This document shows positions 15,392 to 21,762 of a DNA stretch of 21,762 bases, one piece after another (position 1 is the stretch's first letter; the number at the start of each line of letters is the position of its first letter). Below the pieces are notes generated by a model, which was given only the letters and a program-made list of their open reading frames with translations, was not told the origin of the DNA and made no database searches. The position numbers and the translations under genes were made by a program. The stretch covers positions 1 through 21,762 of the forward strand of contig JADHVS010000053.1 of the NCBI GenBank assembly GCA_016783865.1, given 5' to 3'. This DNA is from Bacteroidales bacterium (lineage in GTDB: Bacteria > Bacteroidota > Bacteroidia > Bacteroidales > SM23-62).

Positions 15392-16300
15392 ATGACAGGA
15401 AGGATAAAGCACATACTCCTTTGTGTTTTCATTATGGCTGTTTCCTTTTCCATAATGGCCAGGGATATTGATGAAATCAAAAGAAGCGGAAAGATTATTA
15501 TTGCTTTTACTGAAACCGGCCTGGAAGGGATAAATTACAAGCTGGCCCTGGAATTTGCCCGGTATTTAAATGTAGAAATGATTGTTACGGCAGCCGATTG
15601 TACCGGTCACGGCGTCCCCGGCGTATTTATGAGTATGCTGGGTATTGCTTACCTGAATGAGATCGTCAATATGCTTAAAGACCTCAATGCCAACGAAATA
15701 TTAAACTATCTCAGGGATAAGATCATTCAAGCACTTGGCCAGACCGGAAAAGAAGGTGGGTCAAAAGATGGTATGGACATGACCCTCTGTATCATCGATC
15801 CGGAAGAAAAAATACTGCAATATTCAGGAGCAAATAATCCACTGTACCTGGTTAGAAATGGAGAATTGATTGAAACAAAGGCCGACAAAATGCCGGTAGC
15901 GATTCATGAACATATGGCTTCCTTCTCAAACCACTATATTCAACTTGAAAAAGGAGATAATGTTTATCTTTTATCCGATGGCTACGCCGATCAGTTTGGA
16001 GGGCCAAAGGGTAAAAAATTGACTCTCCTCGCAGCAAGCTGCGAGGAATCATCGATCCTTTATATAAATTTTAAATTGCGCTCGCTAACCCCGCAGCAAG
16101 CTACGGGGAAACGAGTTTCTGAGTTCGGCGAAGCCAATGCGCTCGCAGGATTCATGTACAAACCCTTAAAAAATCTACTGGTTCAAATAGCAGATCATTC
16201 CATGGCCGAACAACAAAAGATACTTGAAAAAACAATCGACGACTGGCAAGGATCAATTGAACAAATTGATGATATGGTATTTATTGGTATGAAAATCTGA
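15392..16300 (+). CDS. chimeric gene: solute-binding-domain N-terminus joined to a partial SpoIIE/PP2C phosphatase with an inserted repeat
   Basis: The 302-residue frame has four parts. Residues 1-23 are a signal peptide. Residues 24-62 (RDIDEIKRSGKIIIAFTE, then LALEFARYLNVE) are the start of a periplasmic solute-binding domain (SBP_bac_3 type) that stops abruptly after about 40 of the usual 220 residues. Around residues 62-66 the sequence passes straight into a SpoIIE-type serine phosphatase (AADCTGHGVPGVFMSMLG, 67-84; GMDM, 127-130; LSDGYADQFGG, 194-204; closing QIDDMVFIGMKI). The early metal-binding GDFYW segment and the first third of the phosphatase are missing. Residues 210-253 are encoded by a palindromic repeat, splitting GGPKGKK from FMYKPLK, which would be adjacent in a normal homologue. 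The second half would also be exported by the signal, a strange place for a signalling phosphatase. Activity is doubtful. The ancestor may have been one sensor phosphatase or two adjacent genes. Confidence 0.8.
   Translation: MTGRIKHILLCVFIMAVSFSIMARDIDEIKRSGKIIIAFTETGLEGINYKLALEFARYLNVEMIVTAADCTGHGVPGVFMSMLGIAYLNEIVNMLKDLNANEILNYLRDKIIQALGQTGKEGGSKDGMDMTLCIIDPEEKILQYSGANNPLYLVRNGELIETKADKMPVAIHEHMASFSNHYIQLEKGDNVYLLSDGYADQFGGPKGKKLTLLAASCEESSILYINFKLRSLTPQQATGKRVSEFGEANALAGFMYKPLKNLLVQIADHSMAEQQKILEKTIDDWQGSIEQIDDMVFIGMKI
16018..16152 (+). repeat. palindromic repeat element, copy B, inserted in frame in the phosphatase gene
   Basis: The unit 16021-16149 (129 bases) is the inverted counterpart of 7411-7512. 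It contains a perfect hairpin CCTCGCAGC-AA-GCTGCGAGG (16027-16046) and a second CCCCGCAGC-AA-GCTACGGGG (16089-16108) with one mismatch. A 27-base segment before the end is absent from copy A. ATT borders both ends (16018-16020 and 16150-16152). Counting one ATT, the insertion adds 132 bases, exactly 44 codons, with no stop in the host frame. The host reads GKK before and FMYKPLK after the insert. Confidence 0.88.
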
Positions 16301-16306
16301 ATAATC

Positions 16307-16321
16307 TGCAAGGTGCTTGCA
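16307..16321 (+). other. small hairpin after the chimeric phosphatase stop
   Basis: TGCAAG-GTG-CTTGCA forms a six-base stem with a three-base loop seven bases after the stop codon. It is followed by ACCCTCCCC and not by T residues, so it is not a standard intrinsic terminator. It may still stabilise the message end. Confidence 0.3.
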
Positions 16322-16347
16322 ACCCTCCCCATATTGCCCTGTCTTTG
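16317..16347 (+). promoter_or_regulatory. candidate Bacteroidota promoter for the outer-membrane-type protein
   Basis: TTG at 16317-16319 and TGTCTTTG at 16340-16347 (one mismatch to TAnnTTTG) are separated by 20 bases, the usual -33/-7 spacing. Transcription would start near 16353, about 30 bases before the ATG at 16382. Confidence 0.4.
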
Positions 16348-16381
16348 ATGGTAGAAACAAAACCCTTTAACAATTTCTATT

Positions 16382-16957
16382 ATGAAAAAGTTACTATTTA
16401 TCACAATTGGCTTTATTATGTGCCTGAATCTGGCAGCACAGGATGATGAAGAGATCCAGACTCTGTTCGGACAGGGGACAAAGATCACTGGTTTTGGGGG
16501 TCCTTTCATGAATTTCACTATCATTAATGGTGAGTTTGGCCATATGATGGGTGGTGGCGGAGGAATCATTATGAATGGATTTTTCTTCGGTGGTTACGGG
16601 GAAGGCTTAACCAACTATATTGTTGATGATGCCGGTTTTGAGATTGAGTTCGGACATGGCGGATTCTGGGCCGGTTATTCATTTCTTGGCAAAAAACCAA
16701 TTCATCCATCTATTTCTACACAGATTGGATGGGGAGGAATTTCTCTTAAAGATGCAGATGGCTACGATATCTATTATAATGACAATGTATTTGTATTGAA
16801 TCCCACCATAGAACTGGAAATGAATTTTACCCAGTTTTTCCGGCTAAGTATCGGAGCCAATTACCGCTTGGTTGCAGGTGTTGATGCATCAGGATTGTCC
16901 TCACAGGCAATGTCCGGCCCCGGAGTATTTCTCGGATTTAAATTCGGATGGTTTTAG
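16382..16957 (+). CDS. exported glycine-rich protein, probable outer-membrane beta-barrel
   Basis: I do not recognise a named family. The 191 residues start with a signal peptide (MKKLLFITIGFIMCLNLAAQ, cleavage after about 20). The mature part has alternating hydrophobic and polar residues typical of beta strands, a glycine run near residues 58-62 (MMGGGGGII), repeated GG and GYG turns, and a C-terminal aromatic (KFGWF) as expected for an outer-membrane protein recognised by the BAM complex. About eight strands can be imagined, and the length suits a small barrel. It follows the chimeric phosphatase gene by 81 bases and appears to have its own promoter. Function unknown. Confidence 0.7.
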   Translation: MKKLLFITIGFIMCLNLAAQDDEEIQTLFGQGTKITGFGGPFMNFTIINGEFGHMMGGGGGIIMNGFFFGGYGEGLTNYIVDDAGFEIEFGHGGFWAGYSFLGKKPIHPSISTQIGWGGISLKDADGYDIYYNDNVFVLNPTIELEMNFTQFFRLSIGANYRLVAGVDASGLSSQAMSGPGVFLGFKFGWF

Positions 16958-16982
16958 CCTGAGTTAACTTTTTATTTAATTC

Positions 16983-17142
16983 AGAGGCTGTCTTAAAAGA
17001 CATTATTAGGTCATCCTGTCCCGAGTACTCCCCGATCAATCGGGGCAGGCGGATCAGGATCTGTAACTAGCTGATAATTAGATCCTGAAATAAATTCAGG
17101 ATGACTGTTCTGCTGATGTCAGGCACTTTTGAGAAAGCCTCT
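16983..17142. repeat. MITE-like palindromic element with 17-base terminal inverted repeats
   Basis: The ends AGAGGCTGTCTTAAAAG (16983-16999) and the reverse complement of 17126-17142 match at 15 of 17 positions. Nested inside are three exact inverted repeats: GTCATCCTG (17010-17018) with CAGGATGAC (17097-17105); CCCCGAT-CA-ATCGGGG (17030-17045); and TCAGGATCT (17054-17062) with AGATCCTGA (17080-17088). The whole 160-base unit could fold into a long branched structure. It has no coding capacity and fills the gap between the barrel gene and the GMC gene. This is the pattern of a non-autonomous miniature transposable element; no target duplication was identified. Confidence 0.7.
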
Positions 17143-17254
17143 TTCTTGTTTATATCAGGTTTTGTCTCCTGGTGTGGCCCAGTTCATTCATCTCCCCTTC
17201 CCCATTCCTAAAAAAACACTATTTTAGTTACTTATTTCCGATACAACCGGAATT

Positions 17255-18820
17255 TTGGACAAACAATCTTTCGACTATATCATCATAGGTTCTGGATTTG
17301 GTGGCAGCGTGGCCGCCATGCGACTGGCTGAAAAAGGCTACACTGTACTGGTTCTTGAAAAAGGCAAAAGATATAACACCGAAGATTTCCCACGAACCAA
17401 CTGGAACCTGAATAAATACCTCTGGCTTCCAGGTTTATTTTGTTACGGCTTTCAGAAACTTACATTTTACCGCCAGGCAAGTATTCTCTCCGGGGTAGGT
17501 GTAGGAGGCGGTAGCCTTGTTTACGCCAATACCCTGTTTTACCCCCCTGACAGTTTCTTCGAACATAATTCATGGAAACGGTTCCGGGACTGGAAACAGA
17601 TCCTTTCTCCCTACTACCAGAAAGCAGATACCATGATGGGCAGGACGAAATACAACAACCTCAACGTGGAAGATAAAATACTTCAGGAAATTGCCATTGA
17701 TTTTGGAAGGGAAGAGTCTTTCAATATGGTTAATGTAGGTGTTTATCTTGGAGATACTGAAAAGGAAACTGATCCTTATTTTAATGGTGCCGGACCTAAA
17801 AGAAAAGGATGCATCGAGTGCGGTGGTTGTATGGTTGGTTGCAGGGAAAATGCAAAAAATTCACTGGATAAGAATTACCTCTTCTTTGCGCAAAAAAAGG
17901 GTGTTGAATTACTTGCAGAAACAGAAGCTTATAAGGTTGACTACCACCATAATCAATACCATGTATATACGAAACCTCTAACACGTAAAAGCCCACAAAA
18001 AAGAGCTGTTTTCAAATCAAAAGGTATCATACTGGCTGGTGGAACTTTAGGAACTCTTAAGTTGCTTTTACAGAACAAATACCAATACAAAACACTTGAT
18101 CAGATTTCGGACTGCCTGGGAGACAAAGTACTAACCAATTCAGAAACCCTTTGCGCTGTTTCGGGGATCAAACAAAAAATGAACAACGGACTTGCTATTA
18201 CTTCAGTTTTCAATCCTGACGACAACACTCATATCGAAATTGTTAAGTATCCTGACGGATCCAATGCATTGAAGTGGTTCTTTTCTTTATCTGCATCAGG
18301 ATCAAGATTTAATTTCGTCAGAATTCTGAAACTTCTGGGGAAAACAATCACACATCCTTTTTCCTTTTTTAAATCCTTTTTTAATACTAAATGGTCTACC
18401 GGCCTGATCATATTCCTGGTTATGCAACATATCGAAAATTACATGCAATTCCGATGGAAAAGGGGACTTTTTGGACGCCGGTTAAAAGTTATCAATACCG
18501 GCCAGAATAAAGTACCGGCATATATTGATATCGGTCAGAAGGTGATGGAAAGCTATGCTGAAAAAACAAAAGGGGTGGCCCAGAATATTATTTTAGAAGT
18601 CCTTTTCAACCGGCCAACCACCGCACATATCCTTGGTGGTTGTCCCATGTCGGATAACATTAAAGAAGGGGTGATCGATGACCTTTTCCGTGTTCATGGA
18701 TATCCCAACATGTATATCGTTGACGGATCCGCCATGCAAGGCAACCCGGGAGTCAATCCAAGCTTCAGTATCCTTGCCATGGCAGAGTATGCAATGGATC
18801 AGATCCCTTCAAAAAATTAA
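17255..18820 (+). CDS. GMC family oxidoreductase (cholesterol-oxidase-like) with a CX2CX2CX3C cluster
   Basis: An FAD-dependent alcohol dehydrogenase or oxidase of 521 residues. The FAD-binding Rossmann motif GSGFGGS (12-18) is followed by AAMRLAEKGYTVLVLEKGKRY. The stretch GVGVGGGSLVYANTL and the C-terminal NPGVNPSFSILAMAEYAMDQI with HILGGCPMSD are the GMC family signatures. Four cysteines C186, C189, C192 and C196 are spaced like a ferredoxin-type iron-sulfur ligand set; a related Cys-rich segment occurs in ChoD-like members. The start is a TTG codon, since no in-frame ATG lies nearby and the protein begins naturally with DKQSFDYIIIGSG. It is followed after 51 bases by an aldehyde dehydrogenase on the same strand, suggesting oxidation of an alcohol (perhaps a fatty alcohol or sterol) to an acid. 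Confidence 0.9.
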   Translation: MDKQSFDYIIIGSGFGGSVAAMRLAEKGYTVLVLEKGKRYNTEDFPRTNWNLNKYLWLPGLFCYGFQKLTFYRQASILSGVGVGGGSLVYANTLFYPPDSFFEHNSWKRFRDWKQILSPYYQKADTMMGRTKYNNLNVEDKILQEIAIDFGREESFNMVNVGVYLGDTEKETDPYFNGAGPKRKGCIECGGCMVGCRENAKNSLDKNYLFFAQKKGVELLAETEAYKVDYHHNQYHVYTKPLTRKSPQKRAVFKSKGIILAGGTLGTLKLLLQNKYQYKTLDQISDCLGDKVLTNSETLCAVSGIKQKMNNGLAITSVFNPDDNTHIEIVKYPDGSNALKWFFSLSASGSRFNFVRILKLLGKTITHPFSFFKSFFNTKWSTGLIIFLVMQHIENYMQFRWKRGLFGRRLKVINTGQNKVPAYIDIGQKVMESYAEKTKGVAQNIILEVLFNRPTTAHILGGCPMSDNIKEGVIDDLFRVHGYPNMYIVDGSAMQGNPGVNPSFSILAMAEYAMDQIPSKN

Positions 18821-18871
18821 CCCGGAACAATATAACATACATTATAATTACAATAACCGATCCAGAACAAA

Positions 18872-20248
18872 ATGAACGAACAAGAACTTAAAGAGCTAAA
18901 TATCAAACAATTAGAATTTTTCCGTAAAGGATTAACTCTTCAACTGGATTTTCGAATTGAAACGCTAAATAGAATTAAAAACCTGATAATTAAGTTTGAG
19001 GGTAAATTATTTGAAGCTTTACATGAAGATCTCGGGAAACCACCGTTTGAATCTTATGCAAGCGAGACAGGCGTGGTATTACAGGAATTAAACTTACTTA
19101 TCAGAAACCTGAAAAAATGGGCACAACCTAAAAGAGTTTACACCCCACTTGTTCATTTTATCGCAACCAGTAAATTTCAATATGAACCATTTGGAAGGGT
19201 ATTGATCATTTCTCCGTGGAACTATCCGTTTCAACTTTTATTTAATCCATTGATCGGTGCAATAGCAGCCGGAAATTGTGTCGTGGCAAAACCTTCTAAG
19301 CACGCCATTCATACTACCGCTGTGATGACTGAAATGATAAACAACCATTTCGACCGTGAGTACATACACATTATTGAAGGTAGCAGTGAGGTGAATCAGT
19401 ATTTGCTTAAGCAGAAATACGATTATATCTTTTTTACAGGAAGTTCCACGGTCGCCAGACAGGTAATGAAGGAAGCCTCCAATAATCTTACGCCGGTATC
19501 GCTTGAACTGGGAGGGAAAAACCCTGCCATTGTAACTGCTGACGCCAACCTCAAACTGGCAGCCAAAAGAATCCTTTGGGGAAAACTCCTGAATGCAGGC
19601 CAATCATGTGTGGCTACTGATTACGTTCTGGTTAATTCTTCGGTGAAACCAAAGTTGCTCCGGGAAATGAAAAGGTATCTCGATAAATGGTATGGGAATG
19701 ATTCTCAACAAAGCAATGATCTTTGCCGGATTATTAACCGGGAAAATACAGAAAGGCTTCAAAAGTTAATTGTTCCCGAAAAGACATTTACCGGAGGCCG
19801 GTCAGATTTGGAACAGCACTATATTGAGCCCACAATTCTGGATGGTGTTGCGGATTCGGATCCGGTTATGCAGGAGGAAGTATTCGGCCCCATTTTACCT
19901 ATACTTACTTTTGAGTCACTGGATGAAGCCATACAAAAGGTGCTGGACAGACCAAGGCCCCTTGCACTTTACATATTTTCCAATTCCAGGAAAAAACAAA
20001 AAACCATAATTAACAAAACCCAGTCAGGTACGGTCTGTATCAACGAATCGGTAATGCATTTTATCAATCCTTATCTGCCATTTGGCGGGATAGGACAAAG
20101 CGGAATGGGCCGTTATCATGGACGTTATAGTTTTGAGACCTTCAGCTATAAGCGTCCTGTGATGAAGAAATCAAATATCCTTGACATCAATCTGCGGTAC
20201 CCACCCTATAAAAACAAAATCAGGATTATCAGGCTATTTATGCGATAG
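18872..20248 (+). CDS. aldehyde dehydrogenase (ALDH3-like)
   Basis: An NAD(P)-dependent aldehyde dehydrogenase of 458 residues, with N117 in SPWNYPF (transition-state Asn), general base E212 in ELGGKNP, and catalytic nucleophile C246 in GQSCVA. The late motif EEVFGPILPI is also present. The short length, about 40 residues below the classic enzymes, and the C-terminal RYPPYKNKIRIIRLFMR tail are like the fatty-aldehyde ALDH3 group, whose C-terminus can contact membrane. The GMC oxidoreductase gene lies 51 bases upstream with no terminator between, so the two likely act in sequence. Start MNEQELKEL fits the usual N-terminus. No residue losses were seen. Confidence 0.93.
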   Translation: MNEQELKELNIKQLEFFRKGLTLQLDFRIETLNRIKNLIIKFEGKLFEALHEDLGKPPFESYASETGVVLQELNLLIRNLKKWAQPKRVYTPLVHFIATSKFQYEPFGRVLIISPWNYPFQLLFNPLIGAIAAGNCVVAKPSKHAIHTTAVMTEMINNHFDREYIHIIEGSSEVNQYLLKQKYDYIFFTGSSTVARQVMKEASNNLTPVSLELGGKNPAIVTADANLKLAAKRILWGKLLNAGQSCVATDYVLVNSSVKPKLLREMKRYLDKWYGNDSQQSNDLCRIINRENTERLQKLIVPEKTFTGGRSDLEQHYIEPTILDGVADSDPVMQEEVFGPILPILTFESLDEAIQKVLDRPRPLALYIFSNSRKKQKTIINKTQSGTVCINESVMHFINPYLPFGGIGQSGMGRYHGRYSFETFSYKRPVMKKSNILDINLRYPPYKNKIRIIRLFMR

Positions 20249-20286
20249 GATCTCTTCTTAATGGTCTTTCCTTCATTCAATAGTAT

Positions 20287-20294
20287 TACATTTG
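20287..20294 (+). promoter_or_regulatory. -7 box TACATTTG, four bases before the rsgA start
   Basis: TACATTTG fits TAnnTTTG, and the ATG at 20299 comes after four bases. A transcript starting a few bases after the box would be leaderless or nearly so. No convincing TTG at -33 was found, so a chance match is possible. Confidence 0.45.
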
Positions 20295-20298
20295 TGAT

Positions 20299-21246
20299 AT
20301 GAGCAATAAAATCGGCCTGGTCATAAAAACAGCCGGTAACCTGTATACAATCCTTACACCGGATAATTTGAAAATCCACTGTAAACTTACAGGGAAGTAC
20401 AGGCTGGAGGGCCTGAAAAGCACCAATCCTGTAGTTGTGGGTGACCGGGTTGAATATGCCTGTGATGATAATGATCAGTTTGGCAGGATCGTTGATGTTA
20501 AAGAGCGAAAAAATTACATCATCCGGAAATCATCCAATTTATCCAAAACGCACCAGGTGATTGCAGCCAATCTCGACCTGCTGTTGCTCATGGCCACAAT
20601 TGAATATCCTAAAACATATGCAGAATTTATTGACCGGTACCTGGTTACTGCAGAAGCTTATAATATACCGGTTATTATCCTTTTCAACAAAACAGATTTG
20701 TACAGTCAGAAGCACCTTCATACCATGGAAGAGTGGAGCAGGATGTATCAGGAAATAGGATATCGGTGCATGGCCATTACAGCAATCGATAAAAAATCTG
20801 TTGAGGCCTTAAACAGTATATTAAAGGATAAGGTTACCCTGATCGCAGGAAATTCAGGAGTGGGTAAATCGACGCTAATAAATACACTTGATCCAACATT
20901 ACAACCGGTAATTAAGGAAATATCAGATTATCACAAAAAGGGTAAACATACCACTACGTTTGTTGAAATGTATTCCTTGTCGTCAGGAGGCTTCATCATT
21001 GATTCCCCTGGTATTAAAGGATTCGGCCTTATTGACATGGAGGATGAACCATTGTTTCATTATTTTCCAGAGTTTTTTGACATATCAAAAGAATGCAAAT
21101 TCAACAATTGCATCCATATTAATGAACCCGGTTGTGCCGTATTGGAAGCACTCGAAAATGGGAAAATCAGCCAGTTGAGATATAAAAGTTATATTAGTCT
21201 GCTGAATGAGCAGGAAGGATCACAAAAATATCGTGACAAGTTTTGA
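20299..21246 (+). CDS. rsgA: ribosome small subunit-dependent GTPase A
   Basis: A circularly permuted GTPase that checks the decoding centre of the maturing 30S subunit. The 315 residues contain an N-terminal OB-fold (about 1-70). The GTPase motifs follow in permuted order: G4 NKTD (130-133), then G1 GNSGVGKS (184-191), then G3 DSPG (235-238). The C-terminal zinc-binding cluster is C266, C271, H273 and C279 in CKFNNCIHINEPGC. The HTTT motif (217-220) lies in the switch region expected between G1 and G3. The start at 20299 gives MSNKIGLVIKT, the normal N-terminus. It is located after the aldehyde dehydrogenase gene and appears to be independently transcribed. All catalytic and metal residues are intact. 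Confidence 0.97.
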   Translation: MSNKIGLVIKTAGNLYTILTPDNLKIHCKLTGKYRLEGLKSTNPVVVGDRVEYACDDNDQFGRIVDVKERKNYIIRKSSNLSKTHQVIAANLDLLLLMATIEYPKTYAEFIDRYLVTAEAYNIPVIILFNKTDLYSQKHLHTMEEWSRMYQEIGYRCMAITAIDKKSVEALNSILKDKVTLIAGNSGVGKSTLINTLDPTLQPVIKEISDYHKKGKHTTTFVEMYSLSSGGFIIDSPGIKGFGLIDMEDEPLFHYFPEFFDISKECKFNNCIHINEPGCAVLEALENGKISQLRYKSYISLLNEQEGSQKYRDKF

Positions 21247-21251
21247 TGTTG

Positions 21252-21276
21252 AACAATAGTTGTTAAGTTTTAATTT
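21252..21276 (+). terminator. weak hairpin after rsgA, possible terminator
   Basis: AACAA-TAG-TTGTT (21252-21264) forms a five-base stem just after the rsgA stop, followed by AAGTTTTAATTTT. The stem is AU-rich and short, so termination efficiency would be low. Confidence 0.3.
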
Positions 21277-21288
21277 TCTTCCTGTTAC

Positions 21289-21321
21289 TTGATGGAAATT
21301 TACCGATAACTCTTTTCTTTG
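21289..21321 (+). promoter_or_regulatory. candidate promoter for the truncated sensor gene
   Basis: TTG (21289-21291) and TTTCTTTG (21314-21321, one mismatch to TAnnTTTG) lie 22 bases apart. Transcription would start about 20 bases before the ATG at 21349. Confidence 0.4.
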
Positions 21322-21348
21322 TATAAGAGATCGGGGAGTTCGCAAAAT

Positions 21349-21642
21349 ATGAATAAGTCTTACTACATCATATTGATCAGTGTATTTGTTTTCATCGCCA
21401 CAAATACCATCTTCTATATTAATATTTATCAGCGTCAGGTAAACTTTCAGACAGAATTACTCACCCAGCAACTCAGAATCTGCGGTAATACCATTGAAAC
21501 GAAGGGCTTAAATTTTGAAAATGAAGTAAATTTTATTCTGTTTTCCGACGATATCACACAATTGTTTTTTGACCCCAATATTAAAGAGATCGGATCCAAA
21601 AACCTTGAGCTTTTCTATTTGAAATCACTATTGTCCGACTAA
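21349..21642 (+). pseudogene. N-terminal stub of a membrane sensor protein, probably truncated
   Basis: A 97-residue frame beginning MNKSYYIILISVFVF. One membrane helix spans about residues 4-24; a predominantly alpha-helical extracytoplasmic segment follows (QRQVNFQTELLTQQLRICG and ENEVNFILFSDD), then the frame stops after FYLKSLLSD. Architecture and wording resemble the start of Bacteroidota membrane sensors, such as histidine kinases or their regulators, with a single N-terminal anchor, but a usual protein would continue for several hundred residues. The final SLLSD does not continue the preceding pattern, so the gene was probably interrupted near 21625. The start at 21349 was preferred to an upstream TTG at 21319, because the membrane helix then lies directly at the N-terminus. 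Sensor assignment is tentative. Confidence 0.55.
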
Positions 21643-21673
21643 ATTCTATTTTGGTTAATTTTCATTCTGTATA

Positions 21674-21688
21674 GCCCATAAAATGGGC
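21674..21688. repeat. small inverted repeat next to the broken sensor gene
   Basis: GCCCAT-AAA-ATGGGC forms a six-base stem with a three-base loop. It sits 32 bases after the stop of the truncated sensor and 10 bases from the end of a minus-strand frame entering from the right edge. It could be a subterminal hairpin of an insertion element or a weak terminator for the minus-strand gene. Confidence 0.35.
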
Positions 21689-21697
21689 ATCGTTGTT

Positions 21698-21760
21698 TCA
21701 AATTTCAAAATGACCTCCCCCTGTTTTTGCACCAAATAGGTCTAACTGTAATGAACCATT
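21698..21760 (-). CDS. possible C-terminus of a minus-strand gene entering from the right edge
   Basis: On the minus strand a frame is open from the window edge for 20 codons and ends DLFGAKTGGGHFEI before a TGA (21700-21698). This is too short to identify, and an open run of 20 codons is weak evidence. If real, it would be a gene converging on the truncated sensor, and could be the transposase of an element that broke it. Confidence 0.25.
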   Translation of the reverse strand, partial: NGSLQLDLFGAKTGGGHFEI

Positions 21761-21762
21761 CG

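Overview
The window looks like chromosomal DNA of an uncultured marine or anaerobic Bacteroidota (Bacteroidales/Marinilabiliales-like). The evidence is a C-terminal type IX secretion (Por) sorting domain, a Fibrobacter-succinogenes-major-paralog domain protein, two lipoprotein sulfatases, a Tat-exported Gfo/Idh/MocA oxidoreductase, A-rich leaders without Shine-Dalgarno sequences, and several -7 boxes of the Bacteroidota type (TAnnTTTG). No rRNA, tRNA, CRISPR array or complete transposase was seen.

Layout. 1-1693 (minus): an ABC-2 type exporter, with the ATPase overlapping the permease by ATGA; the permease runs off the left edge. 1873-1886: a perfect FNR-type palindrome upstream of a small membrane protein (2020-2343). 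2420-2874: two small plus-strand genes that both look damaged or atypical, a CxxC glutaredoxin with no canonical start codon and a 49-residue GroES-like protein that appears to have lost its middle. They are separated from the convergent ArnT-like GT-C glycosyltransferase (2911-4515) by a bidirectional terminator. 4594-7297: lipoprotein sulfatase and convergent Tat-signal Gfo/Idh/MocA oxidoreductase. 7298-7622: divergent intergenic region with a 16-bp palindrome and copy A of a palindromic repeat. 7623-9064: PhzF-family protein and Fib_succ_major lipid/surface-type secreted protein. 9146-10774: second sulfatase, with a C-terminal beta-sandwich domain. 10788-13361 (minus): large DUF3160 protein with a type IX sorting domain. 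13556-16957: MFS transporter, AHSA1/SRPBCC protein, a chimeric SpoIIE-type phosphatase gene, and an outer-membrane-type protein. 16983-17142: a MITE-like element. 17255-20248: GMC oxidoreductase with a ferredoxin-like Cys cluster plus aldehyde dehydrogenase, probably an alcohol-to-acid oxidation operon. 20299-21246: RsgA. 21349-21642: the N-terminal stub of a membrane sensor, apparently broken near the right edge.

How the genes may work together. The sulfatases, oxidoreductase and surface proteins suggest handling of sulfated glycans, but no SusC/SusD pair or glycoside hydrolase is present, so this is not a recognisable polysaccharide utilization locus. The GMC/ALDH pair suggests sequential oxidation of an alcohol to an aldehyde and then to a carboxylate.

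The most notable signal is genome-level. A palindromic repeat of about 100-130 bp occurs as an intergenic copy (7411-7512) and as an inverted copy inserted in frame inside the phosphatase gene (16021-16149), adding 44 codons without breaking the frame, much as Rickettsia palindromic elements do. The same gene also joins the start of a periplasmic solute-binding domain to the second half of a SpoIIE phosphatase. Together with the shortened GroES, the start-less glutaredoxin and the truncated sensor, the window shows several genes reshaped by deletion or insertion, some with the frame kept. Whether this is biology or assembly artefact needs read-level checking.
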